From Defluviitaleaceae bacterium (GTDB taxonomy: Bacteria; Bacillota; Clostridia; Lachnospirales; WRBF01), in assembly GCA_009784685.1 (NCBI GenBank), contig WRBF01000011.1, forward strand, positions 1-42,764: 42,764 bases of DNA, written 5' to 3'. Each line of letters opens with the position of its first letter. Position 1 is the first letter of the stretch. The translations under genes and the position numbers were made by a program. Below, piece by piece: positions 16,188 to 27,322 of the stretch. The notes under the pieces were generated by a model. That model was not told where the DNA came from. It saw only the letters and a program-made list of their open reading frames with translations, and did no database searches.

Positions 16188-16218
16188 AAAATGCCCTGTA
16201 AACACAAGGCATTTTTAT
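16188..16218 (-). terminator. Intrinsic terminator
   Basis: AAAAATGCC / GGCATTTTT, a 9-bp stem with a 12-base loop and A/T runs on both sides. It lies just beyond the stop codon of the minus-strand membrane protein gene and separates it from the M42 operon. Confidence 0.7.
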
Positions 16219-16226
16219 GATTGTTT

Positions 16227-16868
16227 TTAGTCTATTTCTGTAATAGGATTAAAGTTAGAATCAGTAACTTCCCAATATATAATCCTCCATCTTCGTGAAG
16301 GGTTATCTGCGCTTAACGTGTAAACAAGGTGGGTGTTTCTTACACCGGTGTTGTATTTTATTACTCTTATTTGGCAGACATTTCTTTCAATATTTGGAAA
16401 TATAGGAGGTCTTTGCTCGGTATAAAATGTGACAACGTTCATTTCTTGAAGTTCTTCAAGTTTCTCAAAGAAGTTATAAACCTGGTCTCCAATTCTGTTG
16501 CGGCTTAATATATCTTCGCTTAAAAACGTTCTTTGCCTTTCGATAACGTTAACCATAAAATATTCGTTTCGCAGCATATCTCCATATAAAAGCCGAACTG
16601 TTTTAAGATAAAGTTCCATAACTTCTTCAGGGGTTTCCGGGTAGTCTGTTATATGGTCAAAATTAATAATCTGTTGATAAAGCTGATAGGCTTCTGCTGC
16701 TCTTTCCGGATTAAACCCTAAATCCGCTGTTTCCGCAGAGTGTAGTCTAAAATAGACAAACGCCATAACTATTAAAATAATTATTGACAGCGACACTAAT
16801 ATGCTAACAGCCTTTTTGCCCTTTTTAGGTTTTATGCCCTTTGCGGCGGGTCTTACTTGGTTTCTCAT
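16227..16868 (-). CDS. Single-pass membrane protein of unknown function
   Basis: A 213-residue protein with a basic cytoplasmic N terminus (RPAAKGIKPKKGKKA), one transmembrane helix at about 22-43 (AVSILVSLSIIILIVMAFVYF), and an outward-facing domain of about 165 residues. The outer part has no cysteine pairs or catalytic motif I recognise; its end (QIRVIKYNTGVRNTHLVYTL and RRWRIIYWEVTDSNF) looks like a small beta-rich NTF2-like or lipoprotein-like fold. AGGAG before ATG 16868. Transcribed on its own between terminators and the AlkC-like gene. Confidence 0.7.
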   Translation of the reverse strand: MRNQVRPAAKGIKPKKGKKAVSILVSLSIIILIVMAFVYFRLHSAETADLGFNPERAAEAYQLYQQIINFDHITDYPETPEEVMELYLKTVRLLYGDMLRNEYFMVNVIERQRTFLSEDILSRNRIGDQVYNFFEKLEELQEMNVVTFYTEQRPPIFPNIERNVCQIRVIKYNTGVRNTHLVYTLSADNPSRRWRIIYWEVTDSNFNPITEID

Positions 16869-16956
16869 GAAGGCAGCTCCTTACATTAAAGAGTATTTTC
16901 CCATTCCATTATACCCTCACACACTGAGAATATCAATATATTATTTCCATATCTTC

Positions 16957-18051
16957 TCAAATTAATTCAAAGTCAAGCCGTTCTTGTTCCATTCCATTTA
17001 TAATAAGCGTAACAGAATGAATTCCCAGATAATGTTTTCTTACGCTTACATCTGCAAAAGAATGTTTTTTGGCATAGCTATTTTTTTGATTTTCTTTTAA
17101 TGAAATTTCTGATATTTTAAAAATTTTTCTGTTTCTTTTTCCATTTGATTTTACATAGTCAATTCCGTATTCCAACCTAATTTTTGTCGATTGTCTTGCT
17201 AAAATCGCAAAAGAAAAAGTAATATCTTCTCCGATTGAAACTGATGTTGCATCTAAGGCAAAGTCGTAAACTTCTACAGAGCTAGCATCTTCGAATCCAA
17301 AAATAGCTAATACATCACGGTTACCCTTTTTAAGCAGAGTTCTACAGCCATGTTTTACGATCCAATCAGTATGTTCATTTTTACCGTACCATTTTTTAGC
17401 AAGGCTTACAACTAAGTCCGGATGGTTTTTGGAGATATCATTTAGATTATTAGCAACACTTTTGCGAACATAAAACGCAGGGTCAGTCTTTAGCTGTTCC
17501 AATATTGGCAAGATCGGGGCAGGGTCTGCTTTGTACTTTGGCAAAGCCACAGCCCAAGGCAGCATAGGGCGGCATCCTTCACTGGCGAGCCTTCTTACAT
17601 CTTCGTTTTCATGTTTTGACCAAACATACATTTGTTCCATCATGCGTTCTTCATGGTTGATTATAAACGGTCTAACGGCAAATTCCGCAGATGCATGGAT
17701 GGTATACCTTTCTAAAGCGGCTATTGATATATCCCAATCTTTTTCATCCTGCCCATAAACCTCAATAAAATCCAAAAAGAACATGCAAAAAAAGCCATCT
17801 AGCCAGTTGCCATAGGCAGTTATTACTTTATCGATAATGCTGATAGCTTCTTTATAGCTTGTCGGCAAAAACTTCCCTAAACTTAATGATATTTGCCGCC
17901 CTCTGGCTTTCAACTCCAGATTGTCCCAAGTCTCATCCATTATTGATTCTACAAATTTATCAGCTTGAAATGGGTCGTAAACAGACTTAATATTTAAGGC
18001 GAGTTTATGAAGCGACTCATAGTTATACATATTCTTTAGTAAATCAGGCAT
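16957..18051 (-). CDS. AlkC/AlkD-family DNA alkylation repair protein
   Basis: A 364-residue HEAT-like-repeat DNA glycosylase of the type that removes alkylated bases without base flipping. The central motif WSKHENEDVRRLASEGCRPMLPWA (given here only as landmarks: residues about 144-168) is characteristic of the AlkC branch. HEAT repeats cover about 30-255, ending YGKNEHTDWIVKHGCRTLLKKG. A C-terminal Ig-like domain follows (about 265-364; FALDATSVSIGEDITFSFAI, then HYLGIHSVTLIINGMEQ). AAGGAGAGG before ATG 18051. Monocistronic between the membrane protein and groESL. Confidence 0.85.
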   Translation of the reverse strand: MPDLLKNMYNYESLHKLALNIKSVYDPFQADKFVESIMDETWDNLELKARGRQISLSLGKFLPTSYKEAISIIDKVITAYGNWLDGFFCMFFLDFIEVYGQDEKDWDISIAALERYTIHASAEFAVRPFIINHEERMMEQMYVWSKHENEDVRRLASEGCRPMLPWAVALPKYKADPAPILPILEQLKTDPAFYVRKSVANNLNDISKNHPDLVVSLAKKWYGKNEHTDWIVKHGCRTLLKKGNRDVLAIFGFEDASSVEVYDFALDATSVSIGEDITFSFAILARQSTKIRLEYGIDYVKSNGKRNRKIFKISEISLKENQKNSYAKKHSFADVSVRKHYLGIHSVTLIINGMEQERLDFELI

Positions 18052-18076
18052 ATGACCTCTCCTTTATAAAATAAAT

Positions 18077-18106
18077 GGATAGGTCAGCCGAGAGCGTGAC
18101 CTATCC
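18077..18106 (-). terminator. Terminator of groESL
   Basis: GGATAGGTCA / TGACCTATCC, a perfect 10-bp stem with a 10-base loop; on the minus strand it is followed by ATTTATTTTA. Confidence 0.78.
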
Positions 18107-18133
18107 AATAATTCCAAAGTGTTATAGTTTTTA

Positions 18134-19774
<1,641 letters not shown>

Positions 19775-19802
19775 TTAATGGTTTTTTGAATCCGGGGTTT
19801 TA

Positions 19803-20087
19803 TTACTCTACAATCGCCAAAATATCATTTTGCTTAACGATGATATATTCAACATTTTCAACTTTAATTTCTGTACCTGCATATTTTGAATAAATTACTT
19901 TATCTCCAACTTTTACTTCCATTTTGATTTCTTTGCCATCAATAACGCCGCCTGCGCCTACTGCAACTACTTCTGCTTGAAGCGGTTTTTCTTGAGATTG
20001 AGTTGGTAATACGATTCCTGATTTTGTTTTTTCTTCGGCATCAAGCTGCTTAATAACTACTCTGTCGCCCAAGGGTTTTAATTTCAT
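19803..20087 (-). CDS. groES: 10-kDa co-chaperonin GroES
   Basis: A 94-residue heptameric cap of GroEL. KPLGDRVVIKQLDAEEKT at the N terminus is the family signature, GIVLPTQSQEKP spans the mobile loop, and it ends EYIIVKQNDILAIVE. GAGGAGG before ATG 20087. First gene of the groESL operon; the promoter and CIRCE lie directly upstream. Confidence 0.98.
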   Translation of the reverse strand: MKLKPLGDRVVIKQLDAEEKTKSGIVLPTQSQEKPLQAEVVAVGAGGVIDGKEIKMEVKVGDKVIYSKYAGTEIKVENVEYIIVKQNDILAIVE

Positions 20088-20135
20088 AAGTTGCTTCCTC
20101 CTCTATATTTGAGTTTTAAACTCTATTTCTTGCTA

Positions 20136-20162
20136 TTAGCACTCAATGAAGATGAGTGCTAA
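20136..20162. promoter_or_regulatory. CIRCE operator (HrcA site)
   Basis: TTAGCACTC-N9-GAGTGCTAA, a perfect CIRCE, just downstream of the groES -10 box. It is the known binding site of the HrcA heat-shock repressor. Confidence 0.97.
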
Positions 20163-20172
20163 AACCTTTCTA

Positions 20173-20201
20173 ATATTAAGATAATAGCATTGATATTGCA
20201 A
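20173..20201 (-). promoter_or_regulatory. groESL promoter
   Basis: TTGCAA, 17-base spacer, TAATAT on the minus strand. The predicted start of transcription falls at the edge of CIRCE. Confidence 0.75.
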
Positions 20202-20435
20202 ACACTGAGTGTAGCCTAAAATCACGATAAATCTTAATATATCTTTAAAATGCTTTTGTTTTCTTTGATTATTTAGGTTTTTCATAATTTGCAGTTGTGT
20301 ATTGCTTATAAAATTTTGTATTTTATGCTCTTTAAATACACTATTGCCACTTCCTTCTCGCTATGTTAATATAAATACTTAAAATGATTGTCAATTAATT
20401 GTGAGCATGAGAATATTCTTTAATATATATCGAAA

Positions 20436-21518
20436 ATGATTTTAATGGAAATGAGTGATAGATTGAACAGACCAAATTTAGTTGTTTTATTTGGCGGAGC
20501 AGGTCCGGAACATGAAGTTTCTAAAATGTCAGCAGCTGCCATAGTATCAAATATGCCGGAAGATAAATATAACATAATCCCAGTATATATAACAAAAGAG
20601 GGTGAATGGCTTTTATATGACGGTGCTGTTGATAATTTAAGCAATATCAAATGGAGCAGATTTGGGACAAAAGCTGTTTTAAGCCCGGACAGGTCAGACA
20701 AAGGGTTGCTTCGGATTGTAAATGATAAAGTTAAAATCGTTCCTGTGGATATTGTTTTCCCGGTTTTGCATGGAATGTATGGGGAAGATGGTACGATACA
20801 GGGTCTTTGTGAGCTTGCGGGAATTCCATATGTTGGCTGCGGAGTGTTTAGTTCCGCAGTTTGTATTGATAAAGCTGCGACAAAATCTGTCGTAAGCGGT
20901 CTTAAGGTTAAGCAAGTTGATTCTTTAGTCTTAAATGCATCTGAAACAGCTGATTTCAAGAAAATTGAGAGAAAAGTGCGTAGTAAAATTGGCTATCCAT
21001 GCTTTGTTAAACCATCGAAAACAGGCTCTTCGATAGGTATTACAAAGGTGTCTGAAAAATCAGAGCTTTTAAATGCTGTGGAAAATGCACTTGAATTTGA
21101 CAATAAGATAATAATTGAAAAAATGGTAGCAGGCAGGGAATTTTCATGTGCAATTTTAGGTAGATATGACGGAGAAGTCTCGGCAACTGTTGCAGGAGAG
21201 ATATTAGCAGACGGCGAATTTTATGATTATGATGCAAAATATATTAAAAGTGGGTCAAGAACAGTTATCCCAGCTGATATTAGCGAAGAAATGCATGAAA
21301 AAATAAAGGAAATGTCAATCAAAATCTTCAAAGCAACCGAATGTTCGGGTCTCGCAAGGGCAGACTTTTTTATTGAAGACGAAACAGGTAACATTTTGTT
21401 CAACGAAATAAACACAATGCCGGGCTTTACAAAAATAAGTATGTTTCCTATGCTTTGGGCTGAAATGGGTGTAAATTTCTCTGACTTGATTGACAGGCTT
21501 ATTTTAATGTCAATATAA
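20436..21518 (+). CDS. ddl: D-alanine--D-alanine ligase
   Basis: A 360-residue ATP-grasp ligase making D-Ala-D-Ala for peptidoglycan. N-terminal LVVLFGGAGPEHEVS, PVLHGMYGEDGTIQG (about 111-125), KPSKTGSSIG (ATP loop, about 195-204), DYDAKY (omega loop; the Tyr fits a D-Ala rather than D-lactate acceptor) and FNEINTMPGFT (about 325-335; metal and D-Ala2 site) are present. The start is uncertain: ATG 20436 and 20448 lack a good ribosome site, and TTG 20463 (giving MNRPNLVVLFGG) better matches family length. First gene of the plus-strand envelope cluster. Confidence 0.93.
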   Translation: MILMEMSDRLNRPNLVVLFGGAGPEHEVSKMSAAAIVSNMPEDKYNIIPVYITKEGEWLLYDGAVDNLSNIKWSRFGTKAVLSPDRSDKGLLRIVNDKVKIVPVDIVFPVLHGMYGEDGTIQGLCELAGIPYVGCGVFSSAVCIDKAATKSVVSGLKVKQVDSLVLNASETADFKKIERKVRSKIGYPCFVKPSKTGSSIGITKVSEKSELLNAVENALEFDNKIIIEKMVAGREFSCAILGRYDGEVSATVAGEILADGEFYDYDAKYIKSGSRTVIPADISEEMHEKIKEMSIKIFKATECSGLARADFFIEDETGNILFNEINTMPGFTKISMFPMLWAEMGVNFSDLIDRLILMSI

Positions 21519-21557
21519 AAAACAAAAGATACCGGCGAGTAGGGGGATAAATAACAG

Positions 21558-22055
21558 ATGAGCATAGAGTATAAATGGAATACACCAAAAAAGTCAAAAA
21601 TAGTTATAGAGAGTGCAGCTGATCAAGCACTTCTCCAAAAGAAAATCATGTTCCCGATGACACTTTCATATAGGAATATAAACGACAAGGAGAGCGAATT
21701 CCGCCTTGTTTATGATCCGATAGGGACTACAAAGCTTAAGTTTTCATATACCCCTCCCGGCTTAAAGGGTCATGTTAAAAGCACTTCAAAGGGGTGTGAA
21801 ATAACAGCTGTACCTTATTCTCGTCGTGCCGTAATGTGTAATATCGCTAACATTATGCTCATAGTATTTTTGTTTACAGCAGGAATTGGTTCGCTATTTT
21901 ATGATGCCGGTCTACCTGTTGCAACTTCTATAATTTGTCTTGCGATGGGGTTTGGGTTTGCTTGGAGCTTTTATTACACCTATACGAAATATCGCAATCT
22001 TAATCGGCATTTGGAAATTATGAATAACGCAACAGGCGTTGATTATATCACTTAG
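21558..22055 (+). CDS. Two-helix membrane protein of unknown function
   Basis: A 165-residue protein with a soluble, probably beta-rich N-terminal part (about 1-90) and two transmembrane helices near 96-112 and 119-140, then a short basic tail. AGGGGG upstream of ATG 21558. It lies between ddl and murI and overlaps the open region upstream of murI, so it is probably expressed with them. The layout (soluble domain plus two C-terminal helices) gives no function; a role in envelope biology is only suggested by neighbours. Confidence 0.65.
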   Translation: MSIEYKWNTPKKSKIVIESAADQALLQKKIMFPMTLSYRNINDKESEFRLVYDPIGTTKLKFSYTPPGLKGHVKSTSKGCEITAVPYSRRAVMCNIANIMLIVFLFTAGIGSLFYDAGLPVATSIICLAMGFGFAWSFYYTYTKYRNLNRHLEIMNNATGVDYIT

Positions 22056-22101
22056 AGTGCTTCGGTTTGTGCCTGCACACTATAAAAGGGGAAGTGAAAT
22101 T

Positions 22102-22905
22102 TTGGATTCAAGACCAATAGGAATATTTGATTCCGGTGTTGGTGGACTTACTATTGCAAGCGAAGTTATGAAAATTTTGCCGAATGAAACAATAATTTAT
22201 TTTGGTGATACCGCAAGAGTTCCCTATGGCAGCAAATCAAAGGAAACCGTTACGAAATACAGCCGTCAGATGGTTAATTTTCTTAAAGACAGCGGCGTAA
22301 AGGCGATAGTTGCGGCATGTAACACTGTATGCGCAAACAGCCTTGATAAATTGCTTGAAGAATTTGATATACCTATTATAGATGTTTTAAACCCGGGTGT
22401 TTCAAGTTGTCTTGATGCTACAAGAAATAACGTCGTAGGTGTTATCGGAACCGAGGGTACTATTAAAAGCGGGGCATATGAAAAAGCTCTTAAAGCCGCA
22501 AAGCCGGGAATAATTGTCTATTCAAAAGCATGTCCGCTATTCGTTCCTCTTTCGGAAGAAGGATGGACTTCAAACAGCGTAGCTAATATTACAACTGAAA
22601 TATACTTGCAAGAACTGATAGACAAAGAGATTGACAGTTTACTTCTTGGATGCACACATTATCCGCTATTAATAGAATGTATATCTCGTGTTGTTGGCGG
22701 AATAACAATAATTAATTCTGCCGTTTCCGTTGCCGGAAGTTTAAAGGAGTTCTTAACAGAAAATAATATGCTGTCAGAAAGTAGAGAATCACCTGAACAT
22801 GAGTTTTATGTAAGTGATGATACAGTTAAATTTAGAAGAACTTGCAAATCAGTATTTGGAAGAGATTTTACAGCAACACAAATAGATATTGAGAAATTTA
22901 TATAA
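22102..22905 (+). CDS. murI: Glutamate racemase
   Basis: A 267-residue cofactor-independent racemase providing D-glutamate for peptidoglycan. N-terminal IGIFDSGVGGLT, FGDTARVPYG, and the two catalytic cysteines in AACNTVCAN (Cys73) and LGCTHYPLL (Cys184) are present. AGGGGAAGTG about nine bases upstream supports a TTG start at 22102; the frame extends upstream, overlapping the previous gene, but without family homology. Followed closely by glmM. Confidence 0.95.
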   Translation: MDSRPIGIFDSGVGGLTIASEVMKILPNETIIYFGDTARVPYGSKSKETVTKYSRQMVNFLKDSGVKAIVAACNTVCANSLDKLLEEFDIPIIDVLNPGVSSCLDATRNNVVGVIGTEGTIKSGAYEKALKAAKPGIIVYSKACPLFVPLSEEGWTSNSVANITTEIYLQELIDKEIDSLLLGCTHYPLLIECISRVVGGITIINSAVSVAGSLKEFLTENNMLSESRESPEHEFYVSDDTVKFRRTCKSVFGRDFTATQIDIEKFI

Positions 22906-22920
22906 TTTTGGAGGGAACAA

Positions 22921-24273
22921 ATGGGAAAATTATTTGGAACAGATGGAATTAGAGGAATTGCAAACAAACAGCTCACTCCTGAGCTTGCTTTTGATCTTGG
23001 AAGAGCTGGGGCTTATGTTTTGACAAAATCTACAAATCATTCACCAAAAATAATAATAGGAATGGACACAAGAATATCAGGAGATATGCTAGCGGCGGCA
23101 CTCACTGCCGGGATGTGCTCCGTAGGGGCTACTGTATACTCCGCAGGCGTTGTCCCGACACCTGCTGTTGCGTATTTAACACGCAAGTATGGTCTTGATG
23201 CAGGAGTTGTTATATCAGCTTCTCATAATCCGTTTCAAGATAATGGGATAAAGTTTTTCAGTGGTAATGGTTACAAGCTTCCCGATGCGCTTGAGAATGA
23301 GATTGAGGGGTACATGCTTGAAAAAACATCCGAACTACCTCGACCAATAGGTGAAAAGGTTGGACGATCAGAAATATGCACGAATGCGACCGATGATTAT
23401 GTTAAGTTTTTAGGTTCGGCGGTGGATAATATTTCTTTGTCAGGAATGAAAATAGCTCTTGACTGTGCGAATGGTGCTACATATATTGCTGCTCCGATTA
23501 TATTTAAGCAGTTAGGTGCAGAAGTATTCTTGATGGGTAATGAACCGAATGGTGTAAATATTAATCATGACTGTGGTTCAACGCATGTAAATGCATTATC
23601 AAAATTCATAAAAGAAACAAATGCGGATGTAGGTTTTGCATTTGATGGTGATGGTGACCGTTGTTTTGCCGTTGATGAAAGCGGAAAAGTAGTCGAAGGC
23701 GATGAAATAATGACGATTTTGGGTCATCAAATGAAAAAATCCGGGAAATTGGCTAATGATACAATAGTGGCAACCGTTATGAGTAACTTAGGTCTTACCC
23801 TCATGGGCAAAGAGCATGGAATAACTATCGAGAGGACAAACGTCGGTGACAGGTATGTACTTGAACGAATGATCGAAGGCGGGTTCACGCTCGGCGGCGA
23901 GCAATCGGGGCATATTATACTTCTTGAACACAACCCGACTGGTGATGGAATTTTAACAGCATTAAAGCTTTGCAGCATAATAAAATCAGAAGGTAAACCA
24001 CTTTCTCAGCTTAATAATTTAATGACTATTTTGCCGCAGGTTCTTATAAATGCAAAAGTTGCGCCCGAAAAGAAAAATGATTATTTAACTGATGAAACTA
24101 TAATCAGTGAAATAAAACGAATCGAAGAAAAGTTTGAAAATGAAGGTCGTGTCCTTATCCGACCGTCAGGCACAGAGCCTATGGTTCGTGTTATGATCGA
24201 AGGAAAAGATCAAAATATTATTGAGACCGAGGCTAAATCTTTAGCTGAGAAGATAGAAAAGCTCTTTGGCTAA
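22921..24273 (+). CDS. glmM: Phosphoglucosamine mutase
   Basis: A 450-residue alpha-D-phosphohexomutase converting glucosamine-6-P to glucosamine-1-P for UDP-GlcNAc. N-terminal KLFGTDGIRGIAN, the active phosphoserine in VISASHNPFQDNG (Ser101), the Mg loop DGDGDRC (about 241-247), GGEQSGH (sugar-binding loop) and RPSGTEPMVRVM (phosphate-binding loop) are all in order. GGAGGG eight bases before the ATG, 15 bases after murI. Confidence 0.97.
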   Translation: MGKLFGTDGIRGIANKQLTPELAFDLGRAGAYVLTKSTNHSPKIIIGMDTRISGDMLAAALTAGMCSVGATVYSAGVVPTPAVAYLTRKYGLDAGVVISASHNPFQDNGIKFFSGNGYKLPDALENEIEGYMLEKTSELPRPIGEKVGRSEICTNATDDYVKFLGSAVDNISLSGMKIALDCANGATYIAAPIIFKQLGAEVFLMGNEPNGVNINHDCGSTHVNALSKFIKETNADVGFAFDGDGDRCFAVDESGKVVEGDEIMTILGHQMKKSGKLANDTIVATVMSNLGLTLMGKEHGITIERTNVGDRYVLERMIEGGFTLGGEQSGHIILLEHNPTGDGILTALKLCSIIKSEGKPLSQLNNLMTILPQVLINAKVAPEKKNDYLTDETIISEIKRIEEKFENEGRVLIRPSGTEPMVRVMIEGKDQNIIETEAKSLAEKIEKLFG

Positions 24274-24317
24274 TAAAAAAAGAGCGTATCATGTAGAAAA
24301 TTCAGGAGGAAATACAA

Positions 24318-24770
24318 ATGAGCTTTGGGGATATTATCATTATAGTTGCTGTTGTTGTAATTGGTATTGTTGCCGTACTTTATTTTCTTAACAGATGGGC
24401 AAGCAAGAAAACGGTGGAGCATAACAGCATAGTTGACCGCACACGTCAATCAGTGGAAATATTTGTAATTGATAAAAAAATGGGTAAGTTATCAGAAGCA
24501 AACTTACCCAAGTCAGCTTTGGAGCAAGTTCCTAAAATTCATAAAGTTATGAAAACTCCGCTTGTAAAAGCAAAAATAGGACCTCAGATAATGACTCTTA
24601 TGTGTGATAAGCGTATTTTTAACGCCCTGCCGGTTAAAAAGTCTGTTAAGATTGATCTTGCCGGCATTTATATCGTTGATATTAAAGGCATGAAAAATGC
24701 CGGAGAGCAAAAAGCGAGTGCTAAAGCAAAAAAAGAAAATGCAAATCAGACAAAAAAGGGTAAAAATTAA
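24318..24770 (+). CDS. Membrane-anchored basic protein of unknown function
   Basis: A 150-residue protein with an N-terminal transmembrane helix (about 5-25, IIIIVAVVVIGIVAVLYFL), a soluble middle domain (about 40-125; SVEIFVIDKKMGKLSEANLP, then KAKIGPQIMTLMCDKRIFNALPVKKSVKIDLAGIYI as landmarks) and a Lys/Ala-rich tail. AGGAGG before the ATG. Its stop overlaps the aroB start (TAATG), so translation is coupled. I do not recognise a named family; the Lys-rich tail may bind membrane or nucleic acid. Confidence 0.7.
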   Translation: MSFGDIIIIVAVVVIGIVAVLYFLNRWASKKTVEHNSIVDRTRQSVEIFVIDKKMGKLSEANLPKSALEQVPKIHKVMKTPLVKAKIGPQIMTLMCDKRIFNALPVKKSVKIDLAGIYIVDIKGMKNAGEQKASAKAKKENANQTKKGKN

Positions 24771-25846
24771 TGTATGAAGATGAGTTTCGTTGCGGATTAA
24801 TATATATTCGTGATAACTTTGAAGATATTTTCTTAGCTTTTAAGCGCATTGAATCATTAGGTGGAAGTATATTTATAGTCACTGACAACAATGTTAAAGA
24901 GCTGCATCTAAATAGCTTTTTGACATCAATTTCAGACGTTGTTACTGTCAAAGGAATGCATGTAATTAAGCCCGGTGAGGAATCTAAGAACTCAGATACT
25001 GTTTCAGAGATATATAAAGCTTTTTCAGCTGCCGGGGTTGATAGAAAGACAGTTGCTGTTGCGCTTGGAGGCGGAGTCGTCGGGGATATTTGCGGGTTTG
25101 CCGCCTCAACATTTATGCGTGGGATTCCGTATGTCCAAATTCCAACTACTTTAATGGCGATGGTTGACTCAAGTGTTGGCGGTAAAACAGGGATTAATTT
25201 TGAAGGGCACAAAAACTTAGTTGGATCGTTTTATCAGCCTAAGTTTGTTTATATTAATATCGGTAATTTAAAAACTTTGCCCAGAGAACAGTTTTTAGAA
25301 GGAATGGCAGAAGTTATAAAGTATGGATTGATTCATGACGCAGAACTCTTCGGTTTTTTGATTGCTAATGTTGATAAAATCTCTGATGATGATATTATCA
25401 GCTATTTGATCCGTCGTTCTGTAGAAATAAAGGATGAAATAGTATCAAAAGATGAAAAAGAAATCGGCGTAAGAGAAATTCTTAATTTTGGGCATACGTT
25501 TGGTCACAGCATTGAAAGTTTGCTTAAATATAAAGCGCCTCATGGTTTCTGTGTTGGTCTTGGAATGACGGTGGCTCTTAACTTATCAATTGCTAAAGGA
25601 TATATTGGATTTGATGTTTTTGAAAAATATATATATCTGTGCAAAAAGCTTGGAATTCCCTCAAAAATATCTGACTTAGGTTTTACTAATATTGATGCCG
25701 ATGATATTTATGAAAATATGAGGTATGATAAGAAGGTTAGGAACGGTAAAATAAGATTCGTTCTGCTTAAGTCTGTTGAGGACGCATTTGTGGACGAGCT
25801 ATGTGAAAAAGATGAAGTAATTTTGAGTATTGACTCCATATTATAA
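24770..25846 (+). CDS. aroB: 3-dehydroquinate synthase
   Basis: A 358-residue NAD- and metal-dependent synthase of the shikimate pathway. The NAD site ALGGGVVGDICGFAA (about 100-114) and VQIPTTLMAMVDSSVGGKTGIN (landmark near 123-144), EVIKYGLI (about 183-190), and the metal ligands in LNFGHTFGHSIE (about 240-251) with the later HGFCVGLGM are present. Coupled to the preceding gene by TAATG. No other shikimate genes lie nearby. Confidence 0.96.
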   Translation: MYEDEFRCGLIYIRDNFEDIFLAFKRIESLGGSIFIVTDNNVKELHLNSFLTSISDVVTVKGMHVIKPGEESKNSDTVSEIYKAFSAAGVDRKTVAVALGGGVVGDICGFAASTFMRGIPYVQIPTTLMAMVDSSVGGKTGINFEGHKNLVGSFYQPKFVYINIGNLKTLPREQFLEGMAEVIKYGLIHDAELFGFLIANVDKISDDDIISYLIRRSVEIKDEIVSKDEKEIGVREILNFGHTFGHSIESLLKYKAPHGFCVGLGMTVALNLSIAKGYIGFDVFEKYIYLCKKLGIPSKISDLGFTNIDADDIYENMRYDKKVRNGKIRFVLLKSVEDAFVDELCEKDEVILSIDSIL

Positions 25847-25876
25847 ATCGTACTAATGAAAGAGCGGGTTTGATTC

Positions 25877-26371
25877 ATGAAAGAATTTTCATCAACACGT
25901 GTCAGAATAATATTGCCAATAGTAACGTTTATAATGCTCGTTGCTTTTGACCAAATAACAAAATTAATAGCTGTCGTAAGGCTTAAGCCTATAGGCACAT
26001 ATCCTGTTATTCCGGGAATCCTCAGCTTTACTTATCTGGAAAATAGCGGGGCAGGCTTTGGCATATTACAAGGGGCACGATGGTTTTTTATTGTTTTTAC
26101 AGTAGTTGTGCTTATAGGGATTGTTTGGTATTATATTAAATTGCCCCAAAAAAGACCATATAATTATGTGCGGGCAGGTCTTGTTATATTAGCTTCCGGT
26201 GCTGTCGGAAATGGGATAGATCGGCTGCTTAACGGTTTTGTGATTGATTTTTTACATGTAAGGTTTATTAATTTCCCGATTTTTAATATCGCAGATATAT
26301 ATGTATCTATTGCAACCTTTATGTTGGCAATTATAATGCTGTTTTTTATTAAAGAAGATGATAAAATATGA
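25877..26371 (+). CDS. lspA: Lipoprotein signal peptidase (signal peptidase II)
   Basis: A 164-residue membrane aspartyl protease that cleaves lipoprotein signal peptides. Four hydrophobic segments; the motifs are DQITKL (25-30), NSGAGFGIL, GNGIDRLLNG followed by VIDF (catalytic Asp124), and FNIAD (catalytic Asp140). The start is ATG 25877 with GAGCGGG upstream. The stop overlaps the next gene's start as ATGA. Confidence 0.95.
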   Translation: MKEFSSTRVRIILPIVTFIMLVAFDQITKLIAVVRLKPIGTYPVIPGILSFTYLENSGAGFGILQGARWFFIVFTVVVLIGIVWYYIKLPQKRPYNYVRAGLVILASGAVGNGIDRLLNGFVIDFLHVRFINFPIFNIADIYVSIATFMLAIIMLFFIKEDDKI

Positions 26372-27297
26372 AAAATAAAGATTTTCTTGAAGAATTTGAG
26401 ATACTATGCGGTGGTTTTGATGTGAGCAGCCGCTTAGATTTATATTTGTCAAATGAGCTTTCTGGTTACTCTAGAAGTGCGCTGCAAAAGCTTATTGAAA
26501 ATGGGAACGTTACTGTAAACGAGAATGTTCAAAAACCCGGTTATAAGCTTAAAGAAAATGATATAATTAACGTAAAAGTGCCCGTTCCAAAAGAGCTTTC
26601 TATAAACCCGGAAAATATTCCGCTTGATGTGCTTTATGAAGATGAAGGGGTTATTGTTGTTAATAAGCCTAAGGGGATGGTTGTTCATCCTTCTTTTGGA
26701 CATTATGAAGGCACTCTTGTTAATGCGCTTTTGTATCATTTATCAGGTAGGCTGTCTGGTATAAACGGCGTTTTGCGCCCGGGTATTGTTCATAGGATTG
26801 ATAAGGACACATCAGGAGTTCTAGTCGCCGCAAAGACAGATGACGCACATAAATCATTGTCAGATCAGCTTAAAGACCACAGTATGACACGGAAATACAT
26901 AGCTCTCGTATACAATAACATAGCAAAAGACAGCGATGCAATTGATGCACCAATTGGAAGACACCCCAAAGACAGAAAAAAAATGGCTATAGTTCATGGC
27001 GGGCGGAATGCGGTTACTCATTATACAGTTATTGAAAGGCTTGGAAAATACACACTCATTGAAGCGAGTCTTGAGACAGGACGAACACATCAGATAAGAG
27101 TTCATATGTCTTCTATTGGGCATGGGCTTGTAGGTGATGAAGTTTACGGGTTTGGAAATTCACCTTTTAACACAAATGGGCAAATGCTTCATGCTAAAAC
27201 CCTTGGATTTATAAATCTTACGACAGGTAAATATATTGAGCTTAACGCCGAATTACCTGAGTATTTTAGCCGAATATTAAATATTATGAGACGATAA
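26368..27297 (+). CDS. RluD-type 23S rRNA pseudouridine synthase
   Basis: A 309-residue RluA/RluD-family enzyme: an S4 RNA-binding domain at about 20-80 (SRLDLYLSNELSGYSRSALQ as a landmark) followed by the catalytic domain with GIVHRIDKDTSGVLV (catalytic Asp145) and the family's ETGRTHQIRVH (about 237-247). lspA-rluD order with ATGA overlap is common in Firmicutes. The exact target uridines cannot be read from sequence; in this context it corresponds to Bacillus YlyB. Confidence 0.93.
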   Translation: MKNKDFLEEFEILCGGFDVSSRLDLYLSNELSGYSRSALQKLIENGNVTVNENVQKPGYKLKENDIINVKVPVPKELSINPENIPLDVLYEDEGVIVVNKPKGMVVHPSFGHYEGTLVNALLYHLSGRLSGINGVLRPGIVHRIDKDTSGVLVAAKTDDAHKSLSDQLKDHSMTRKYIALVYNNIAKDSDAIDAPIGRHPKDRKKMAIVHGGRNAVTHYTVIERLGKYTLIEASLETGRTHQIRVHMSSIGHGLVGDEVYGFGNSPFNTNGQMLHAKTLGFINLTTGKYIELNAELPEYFSRILNIMRR

Positions 27298-27322
27298 GAG
27301 TAGGGTAGAGCGAGGCGTGGTC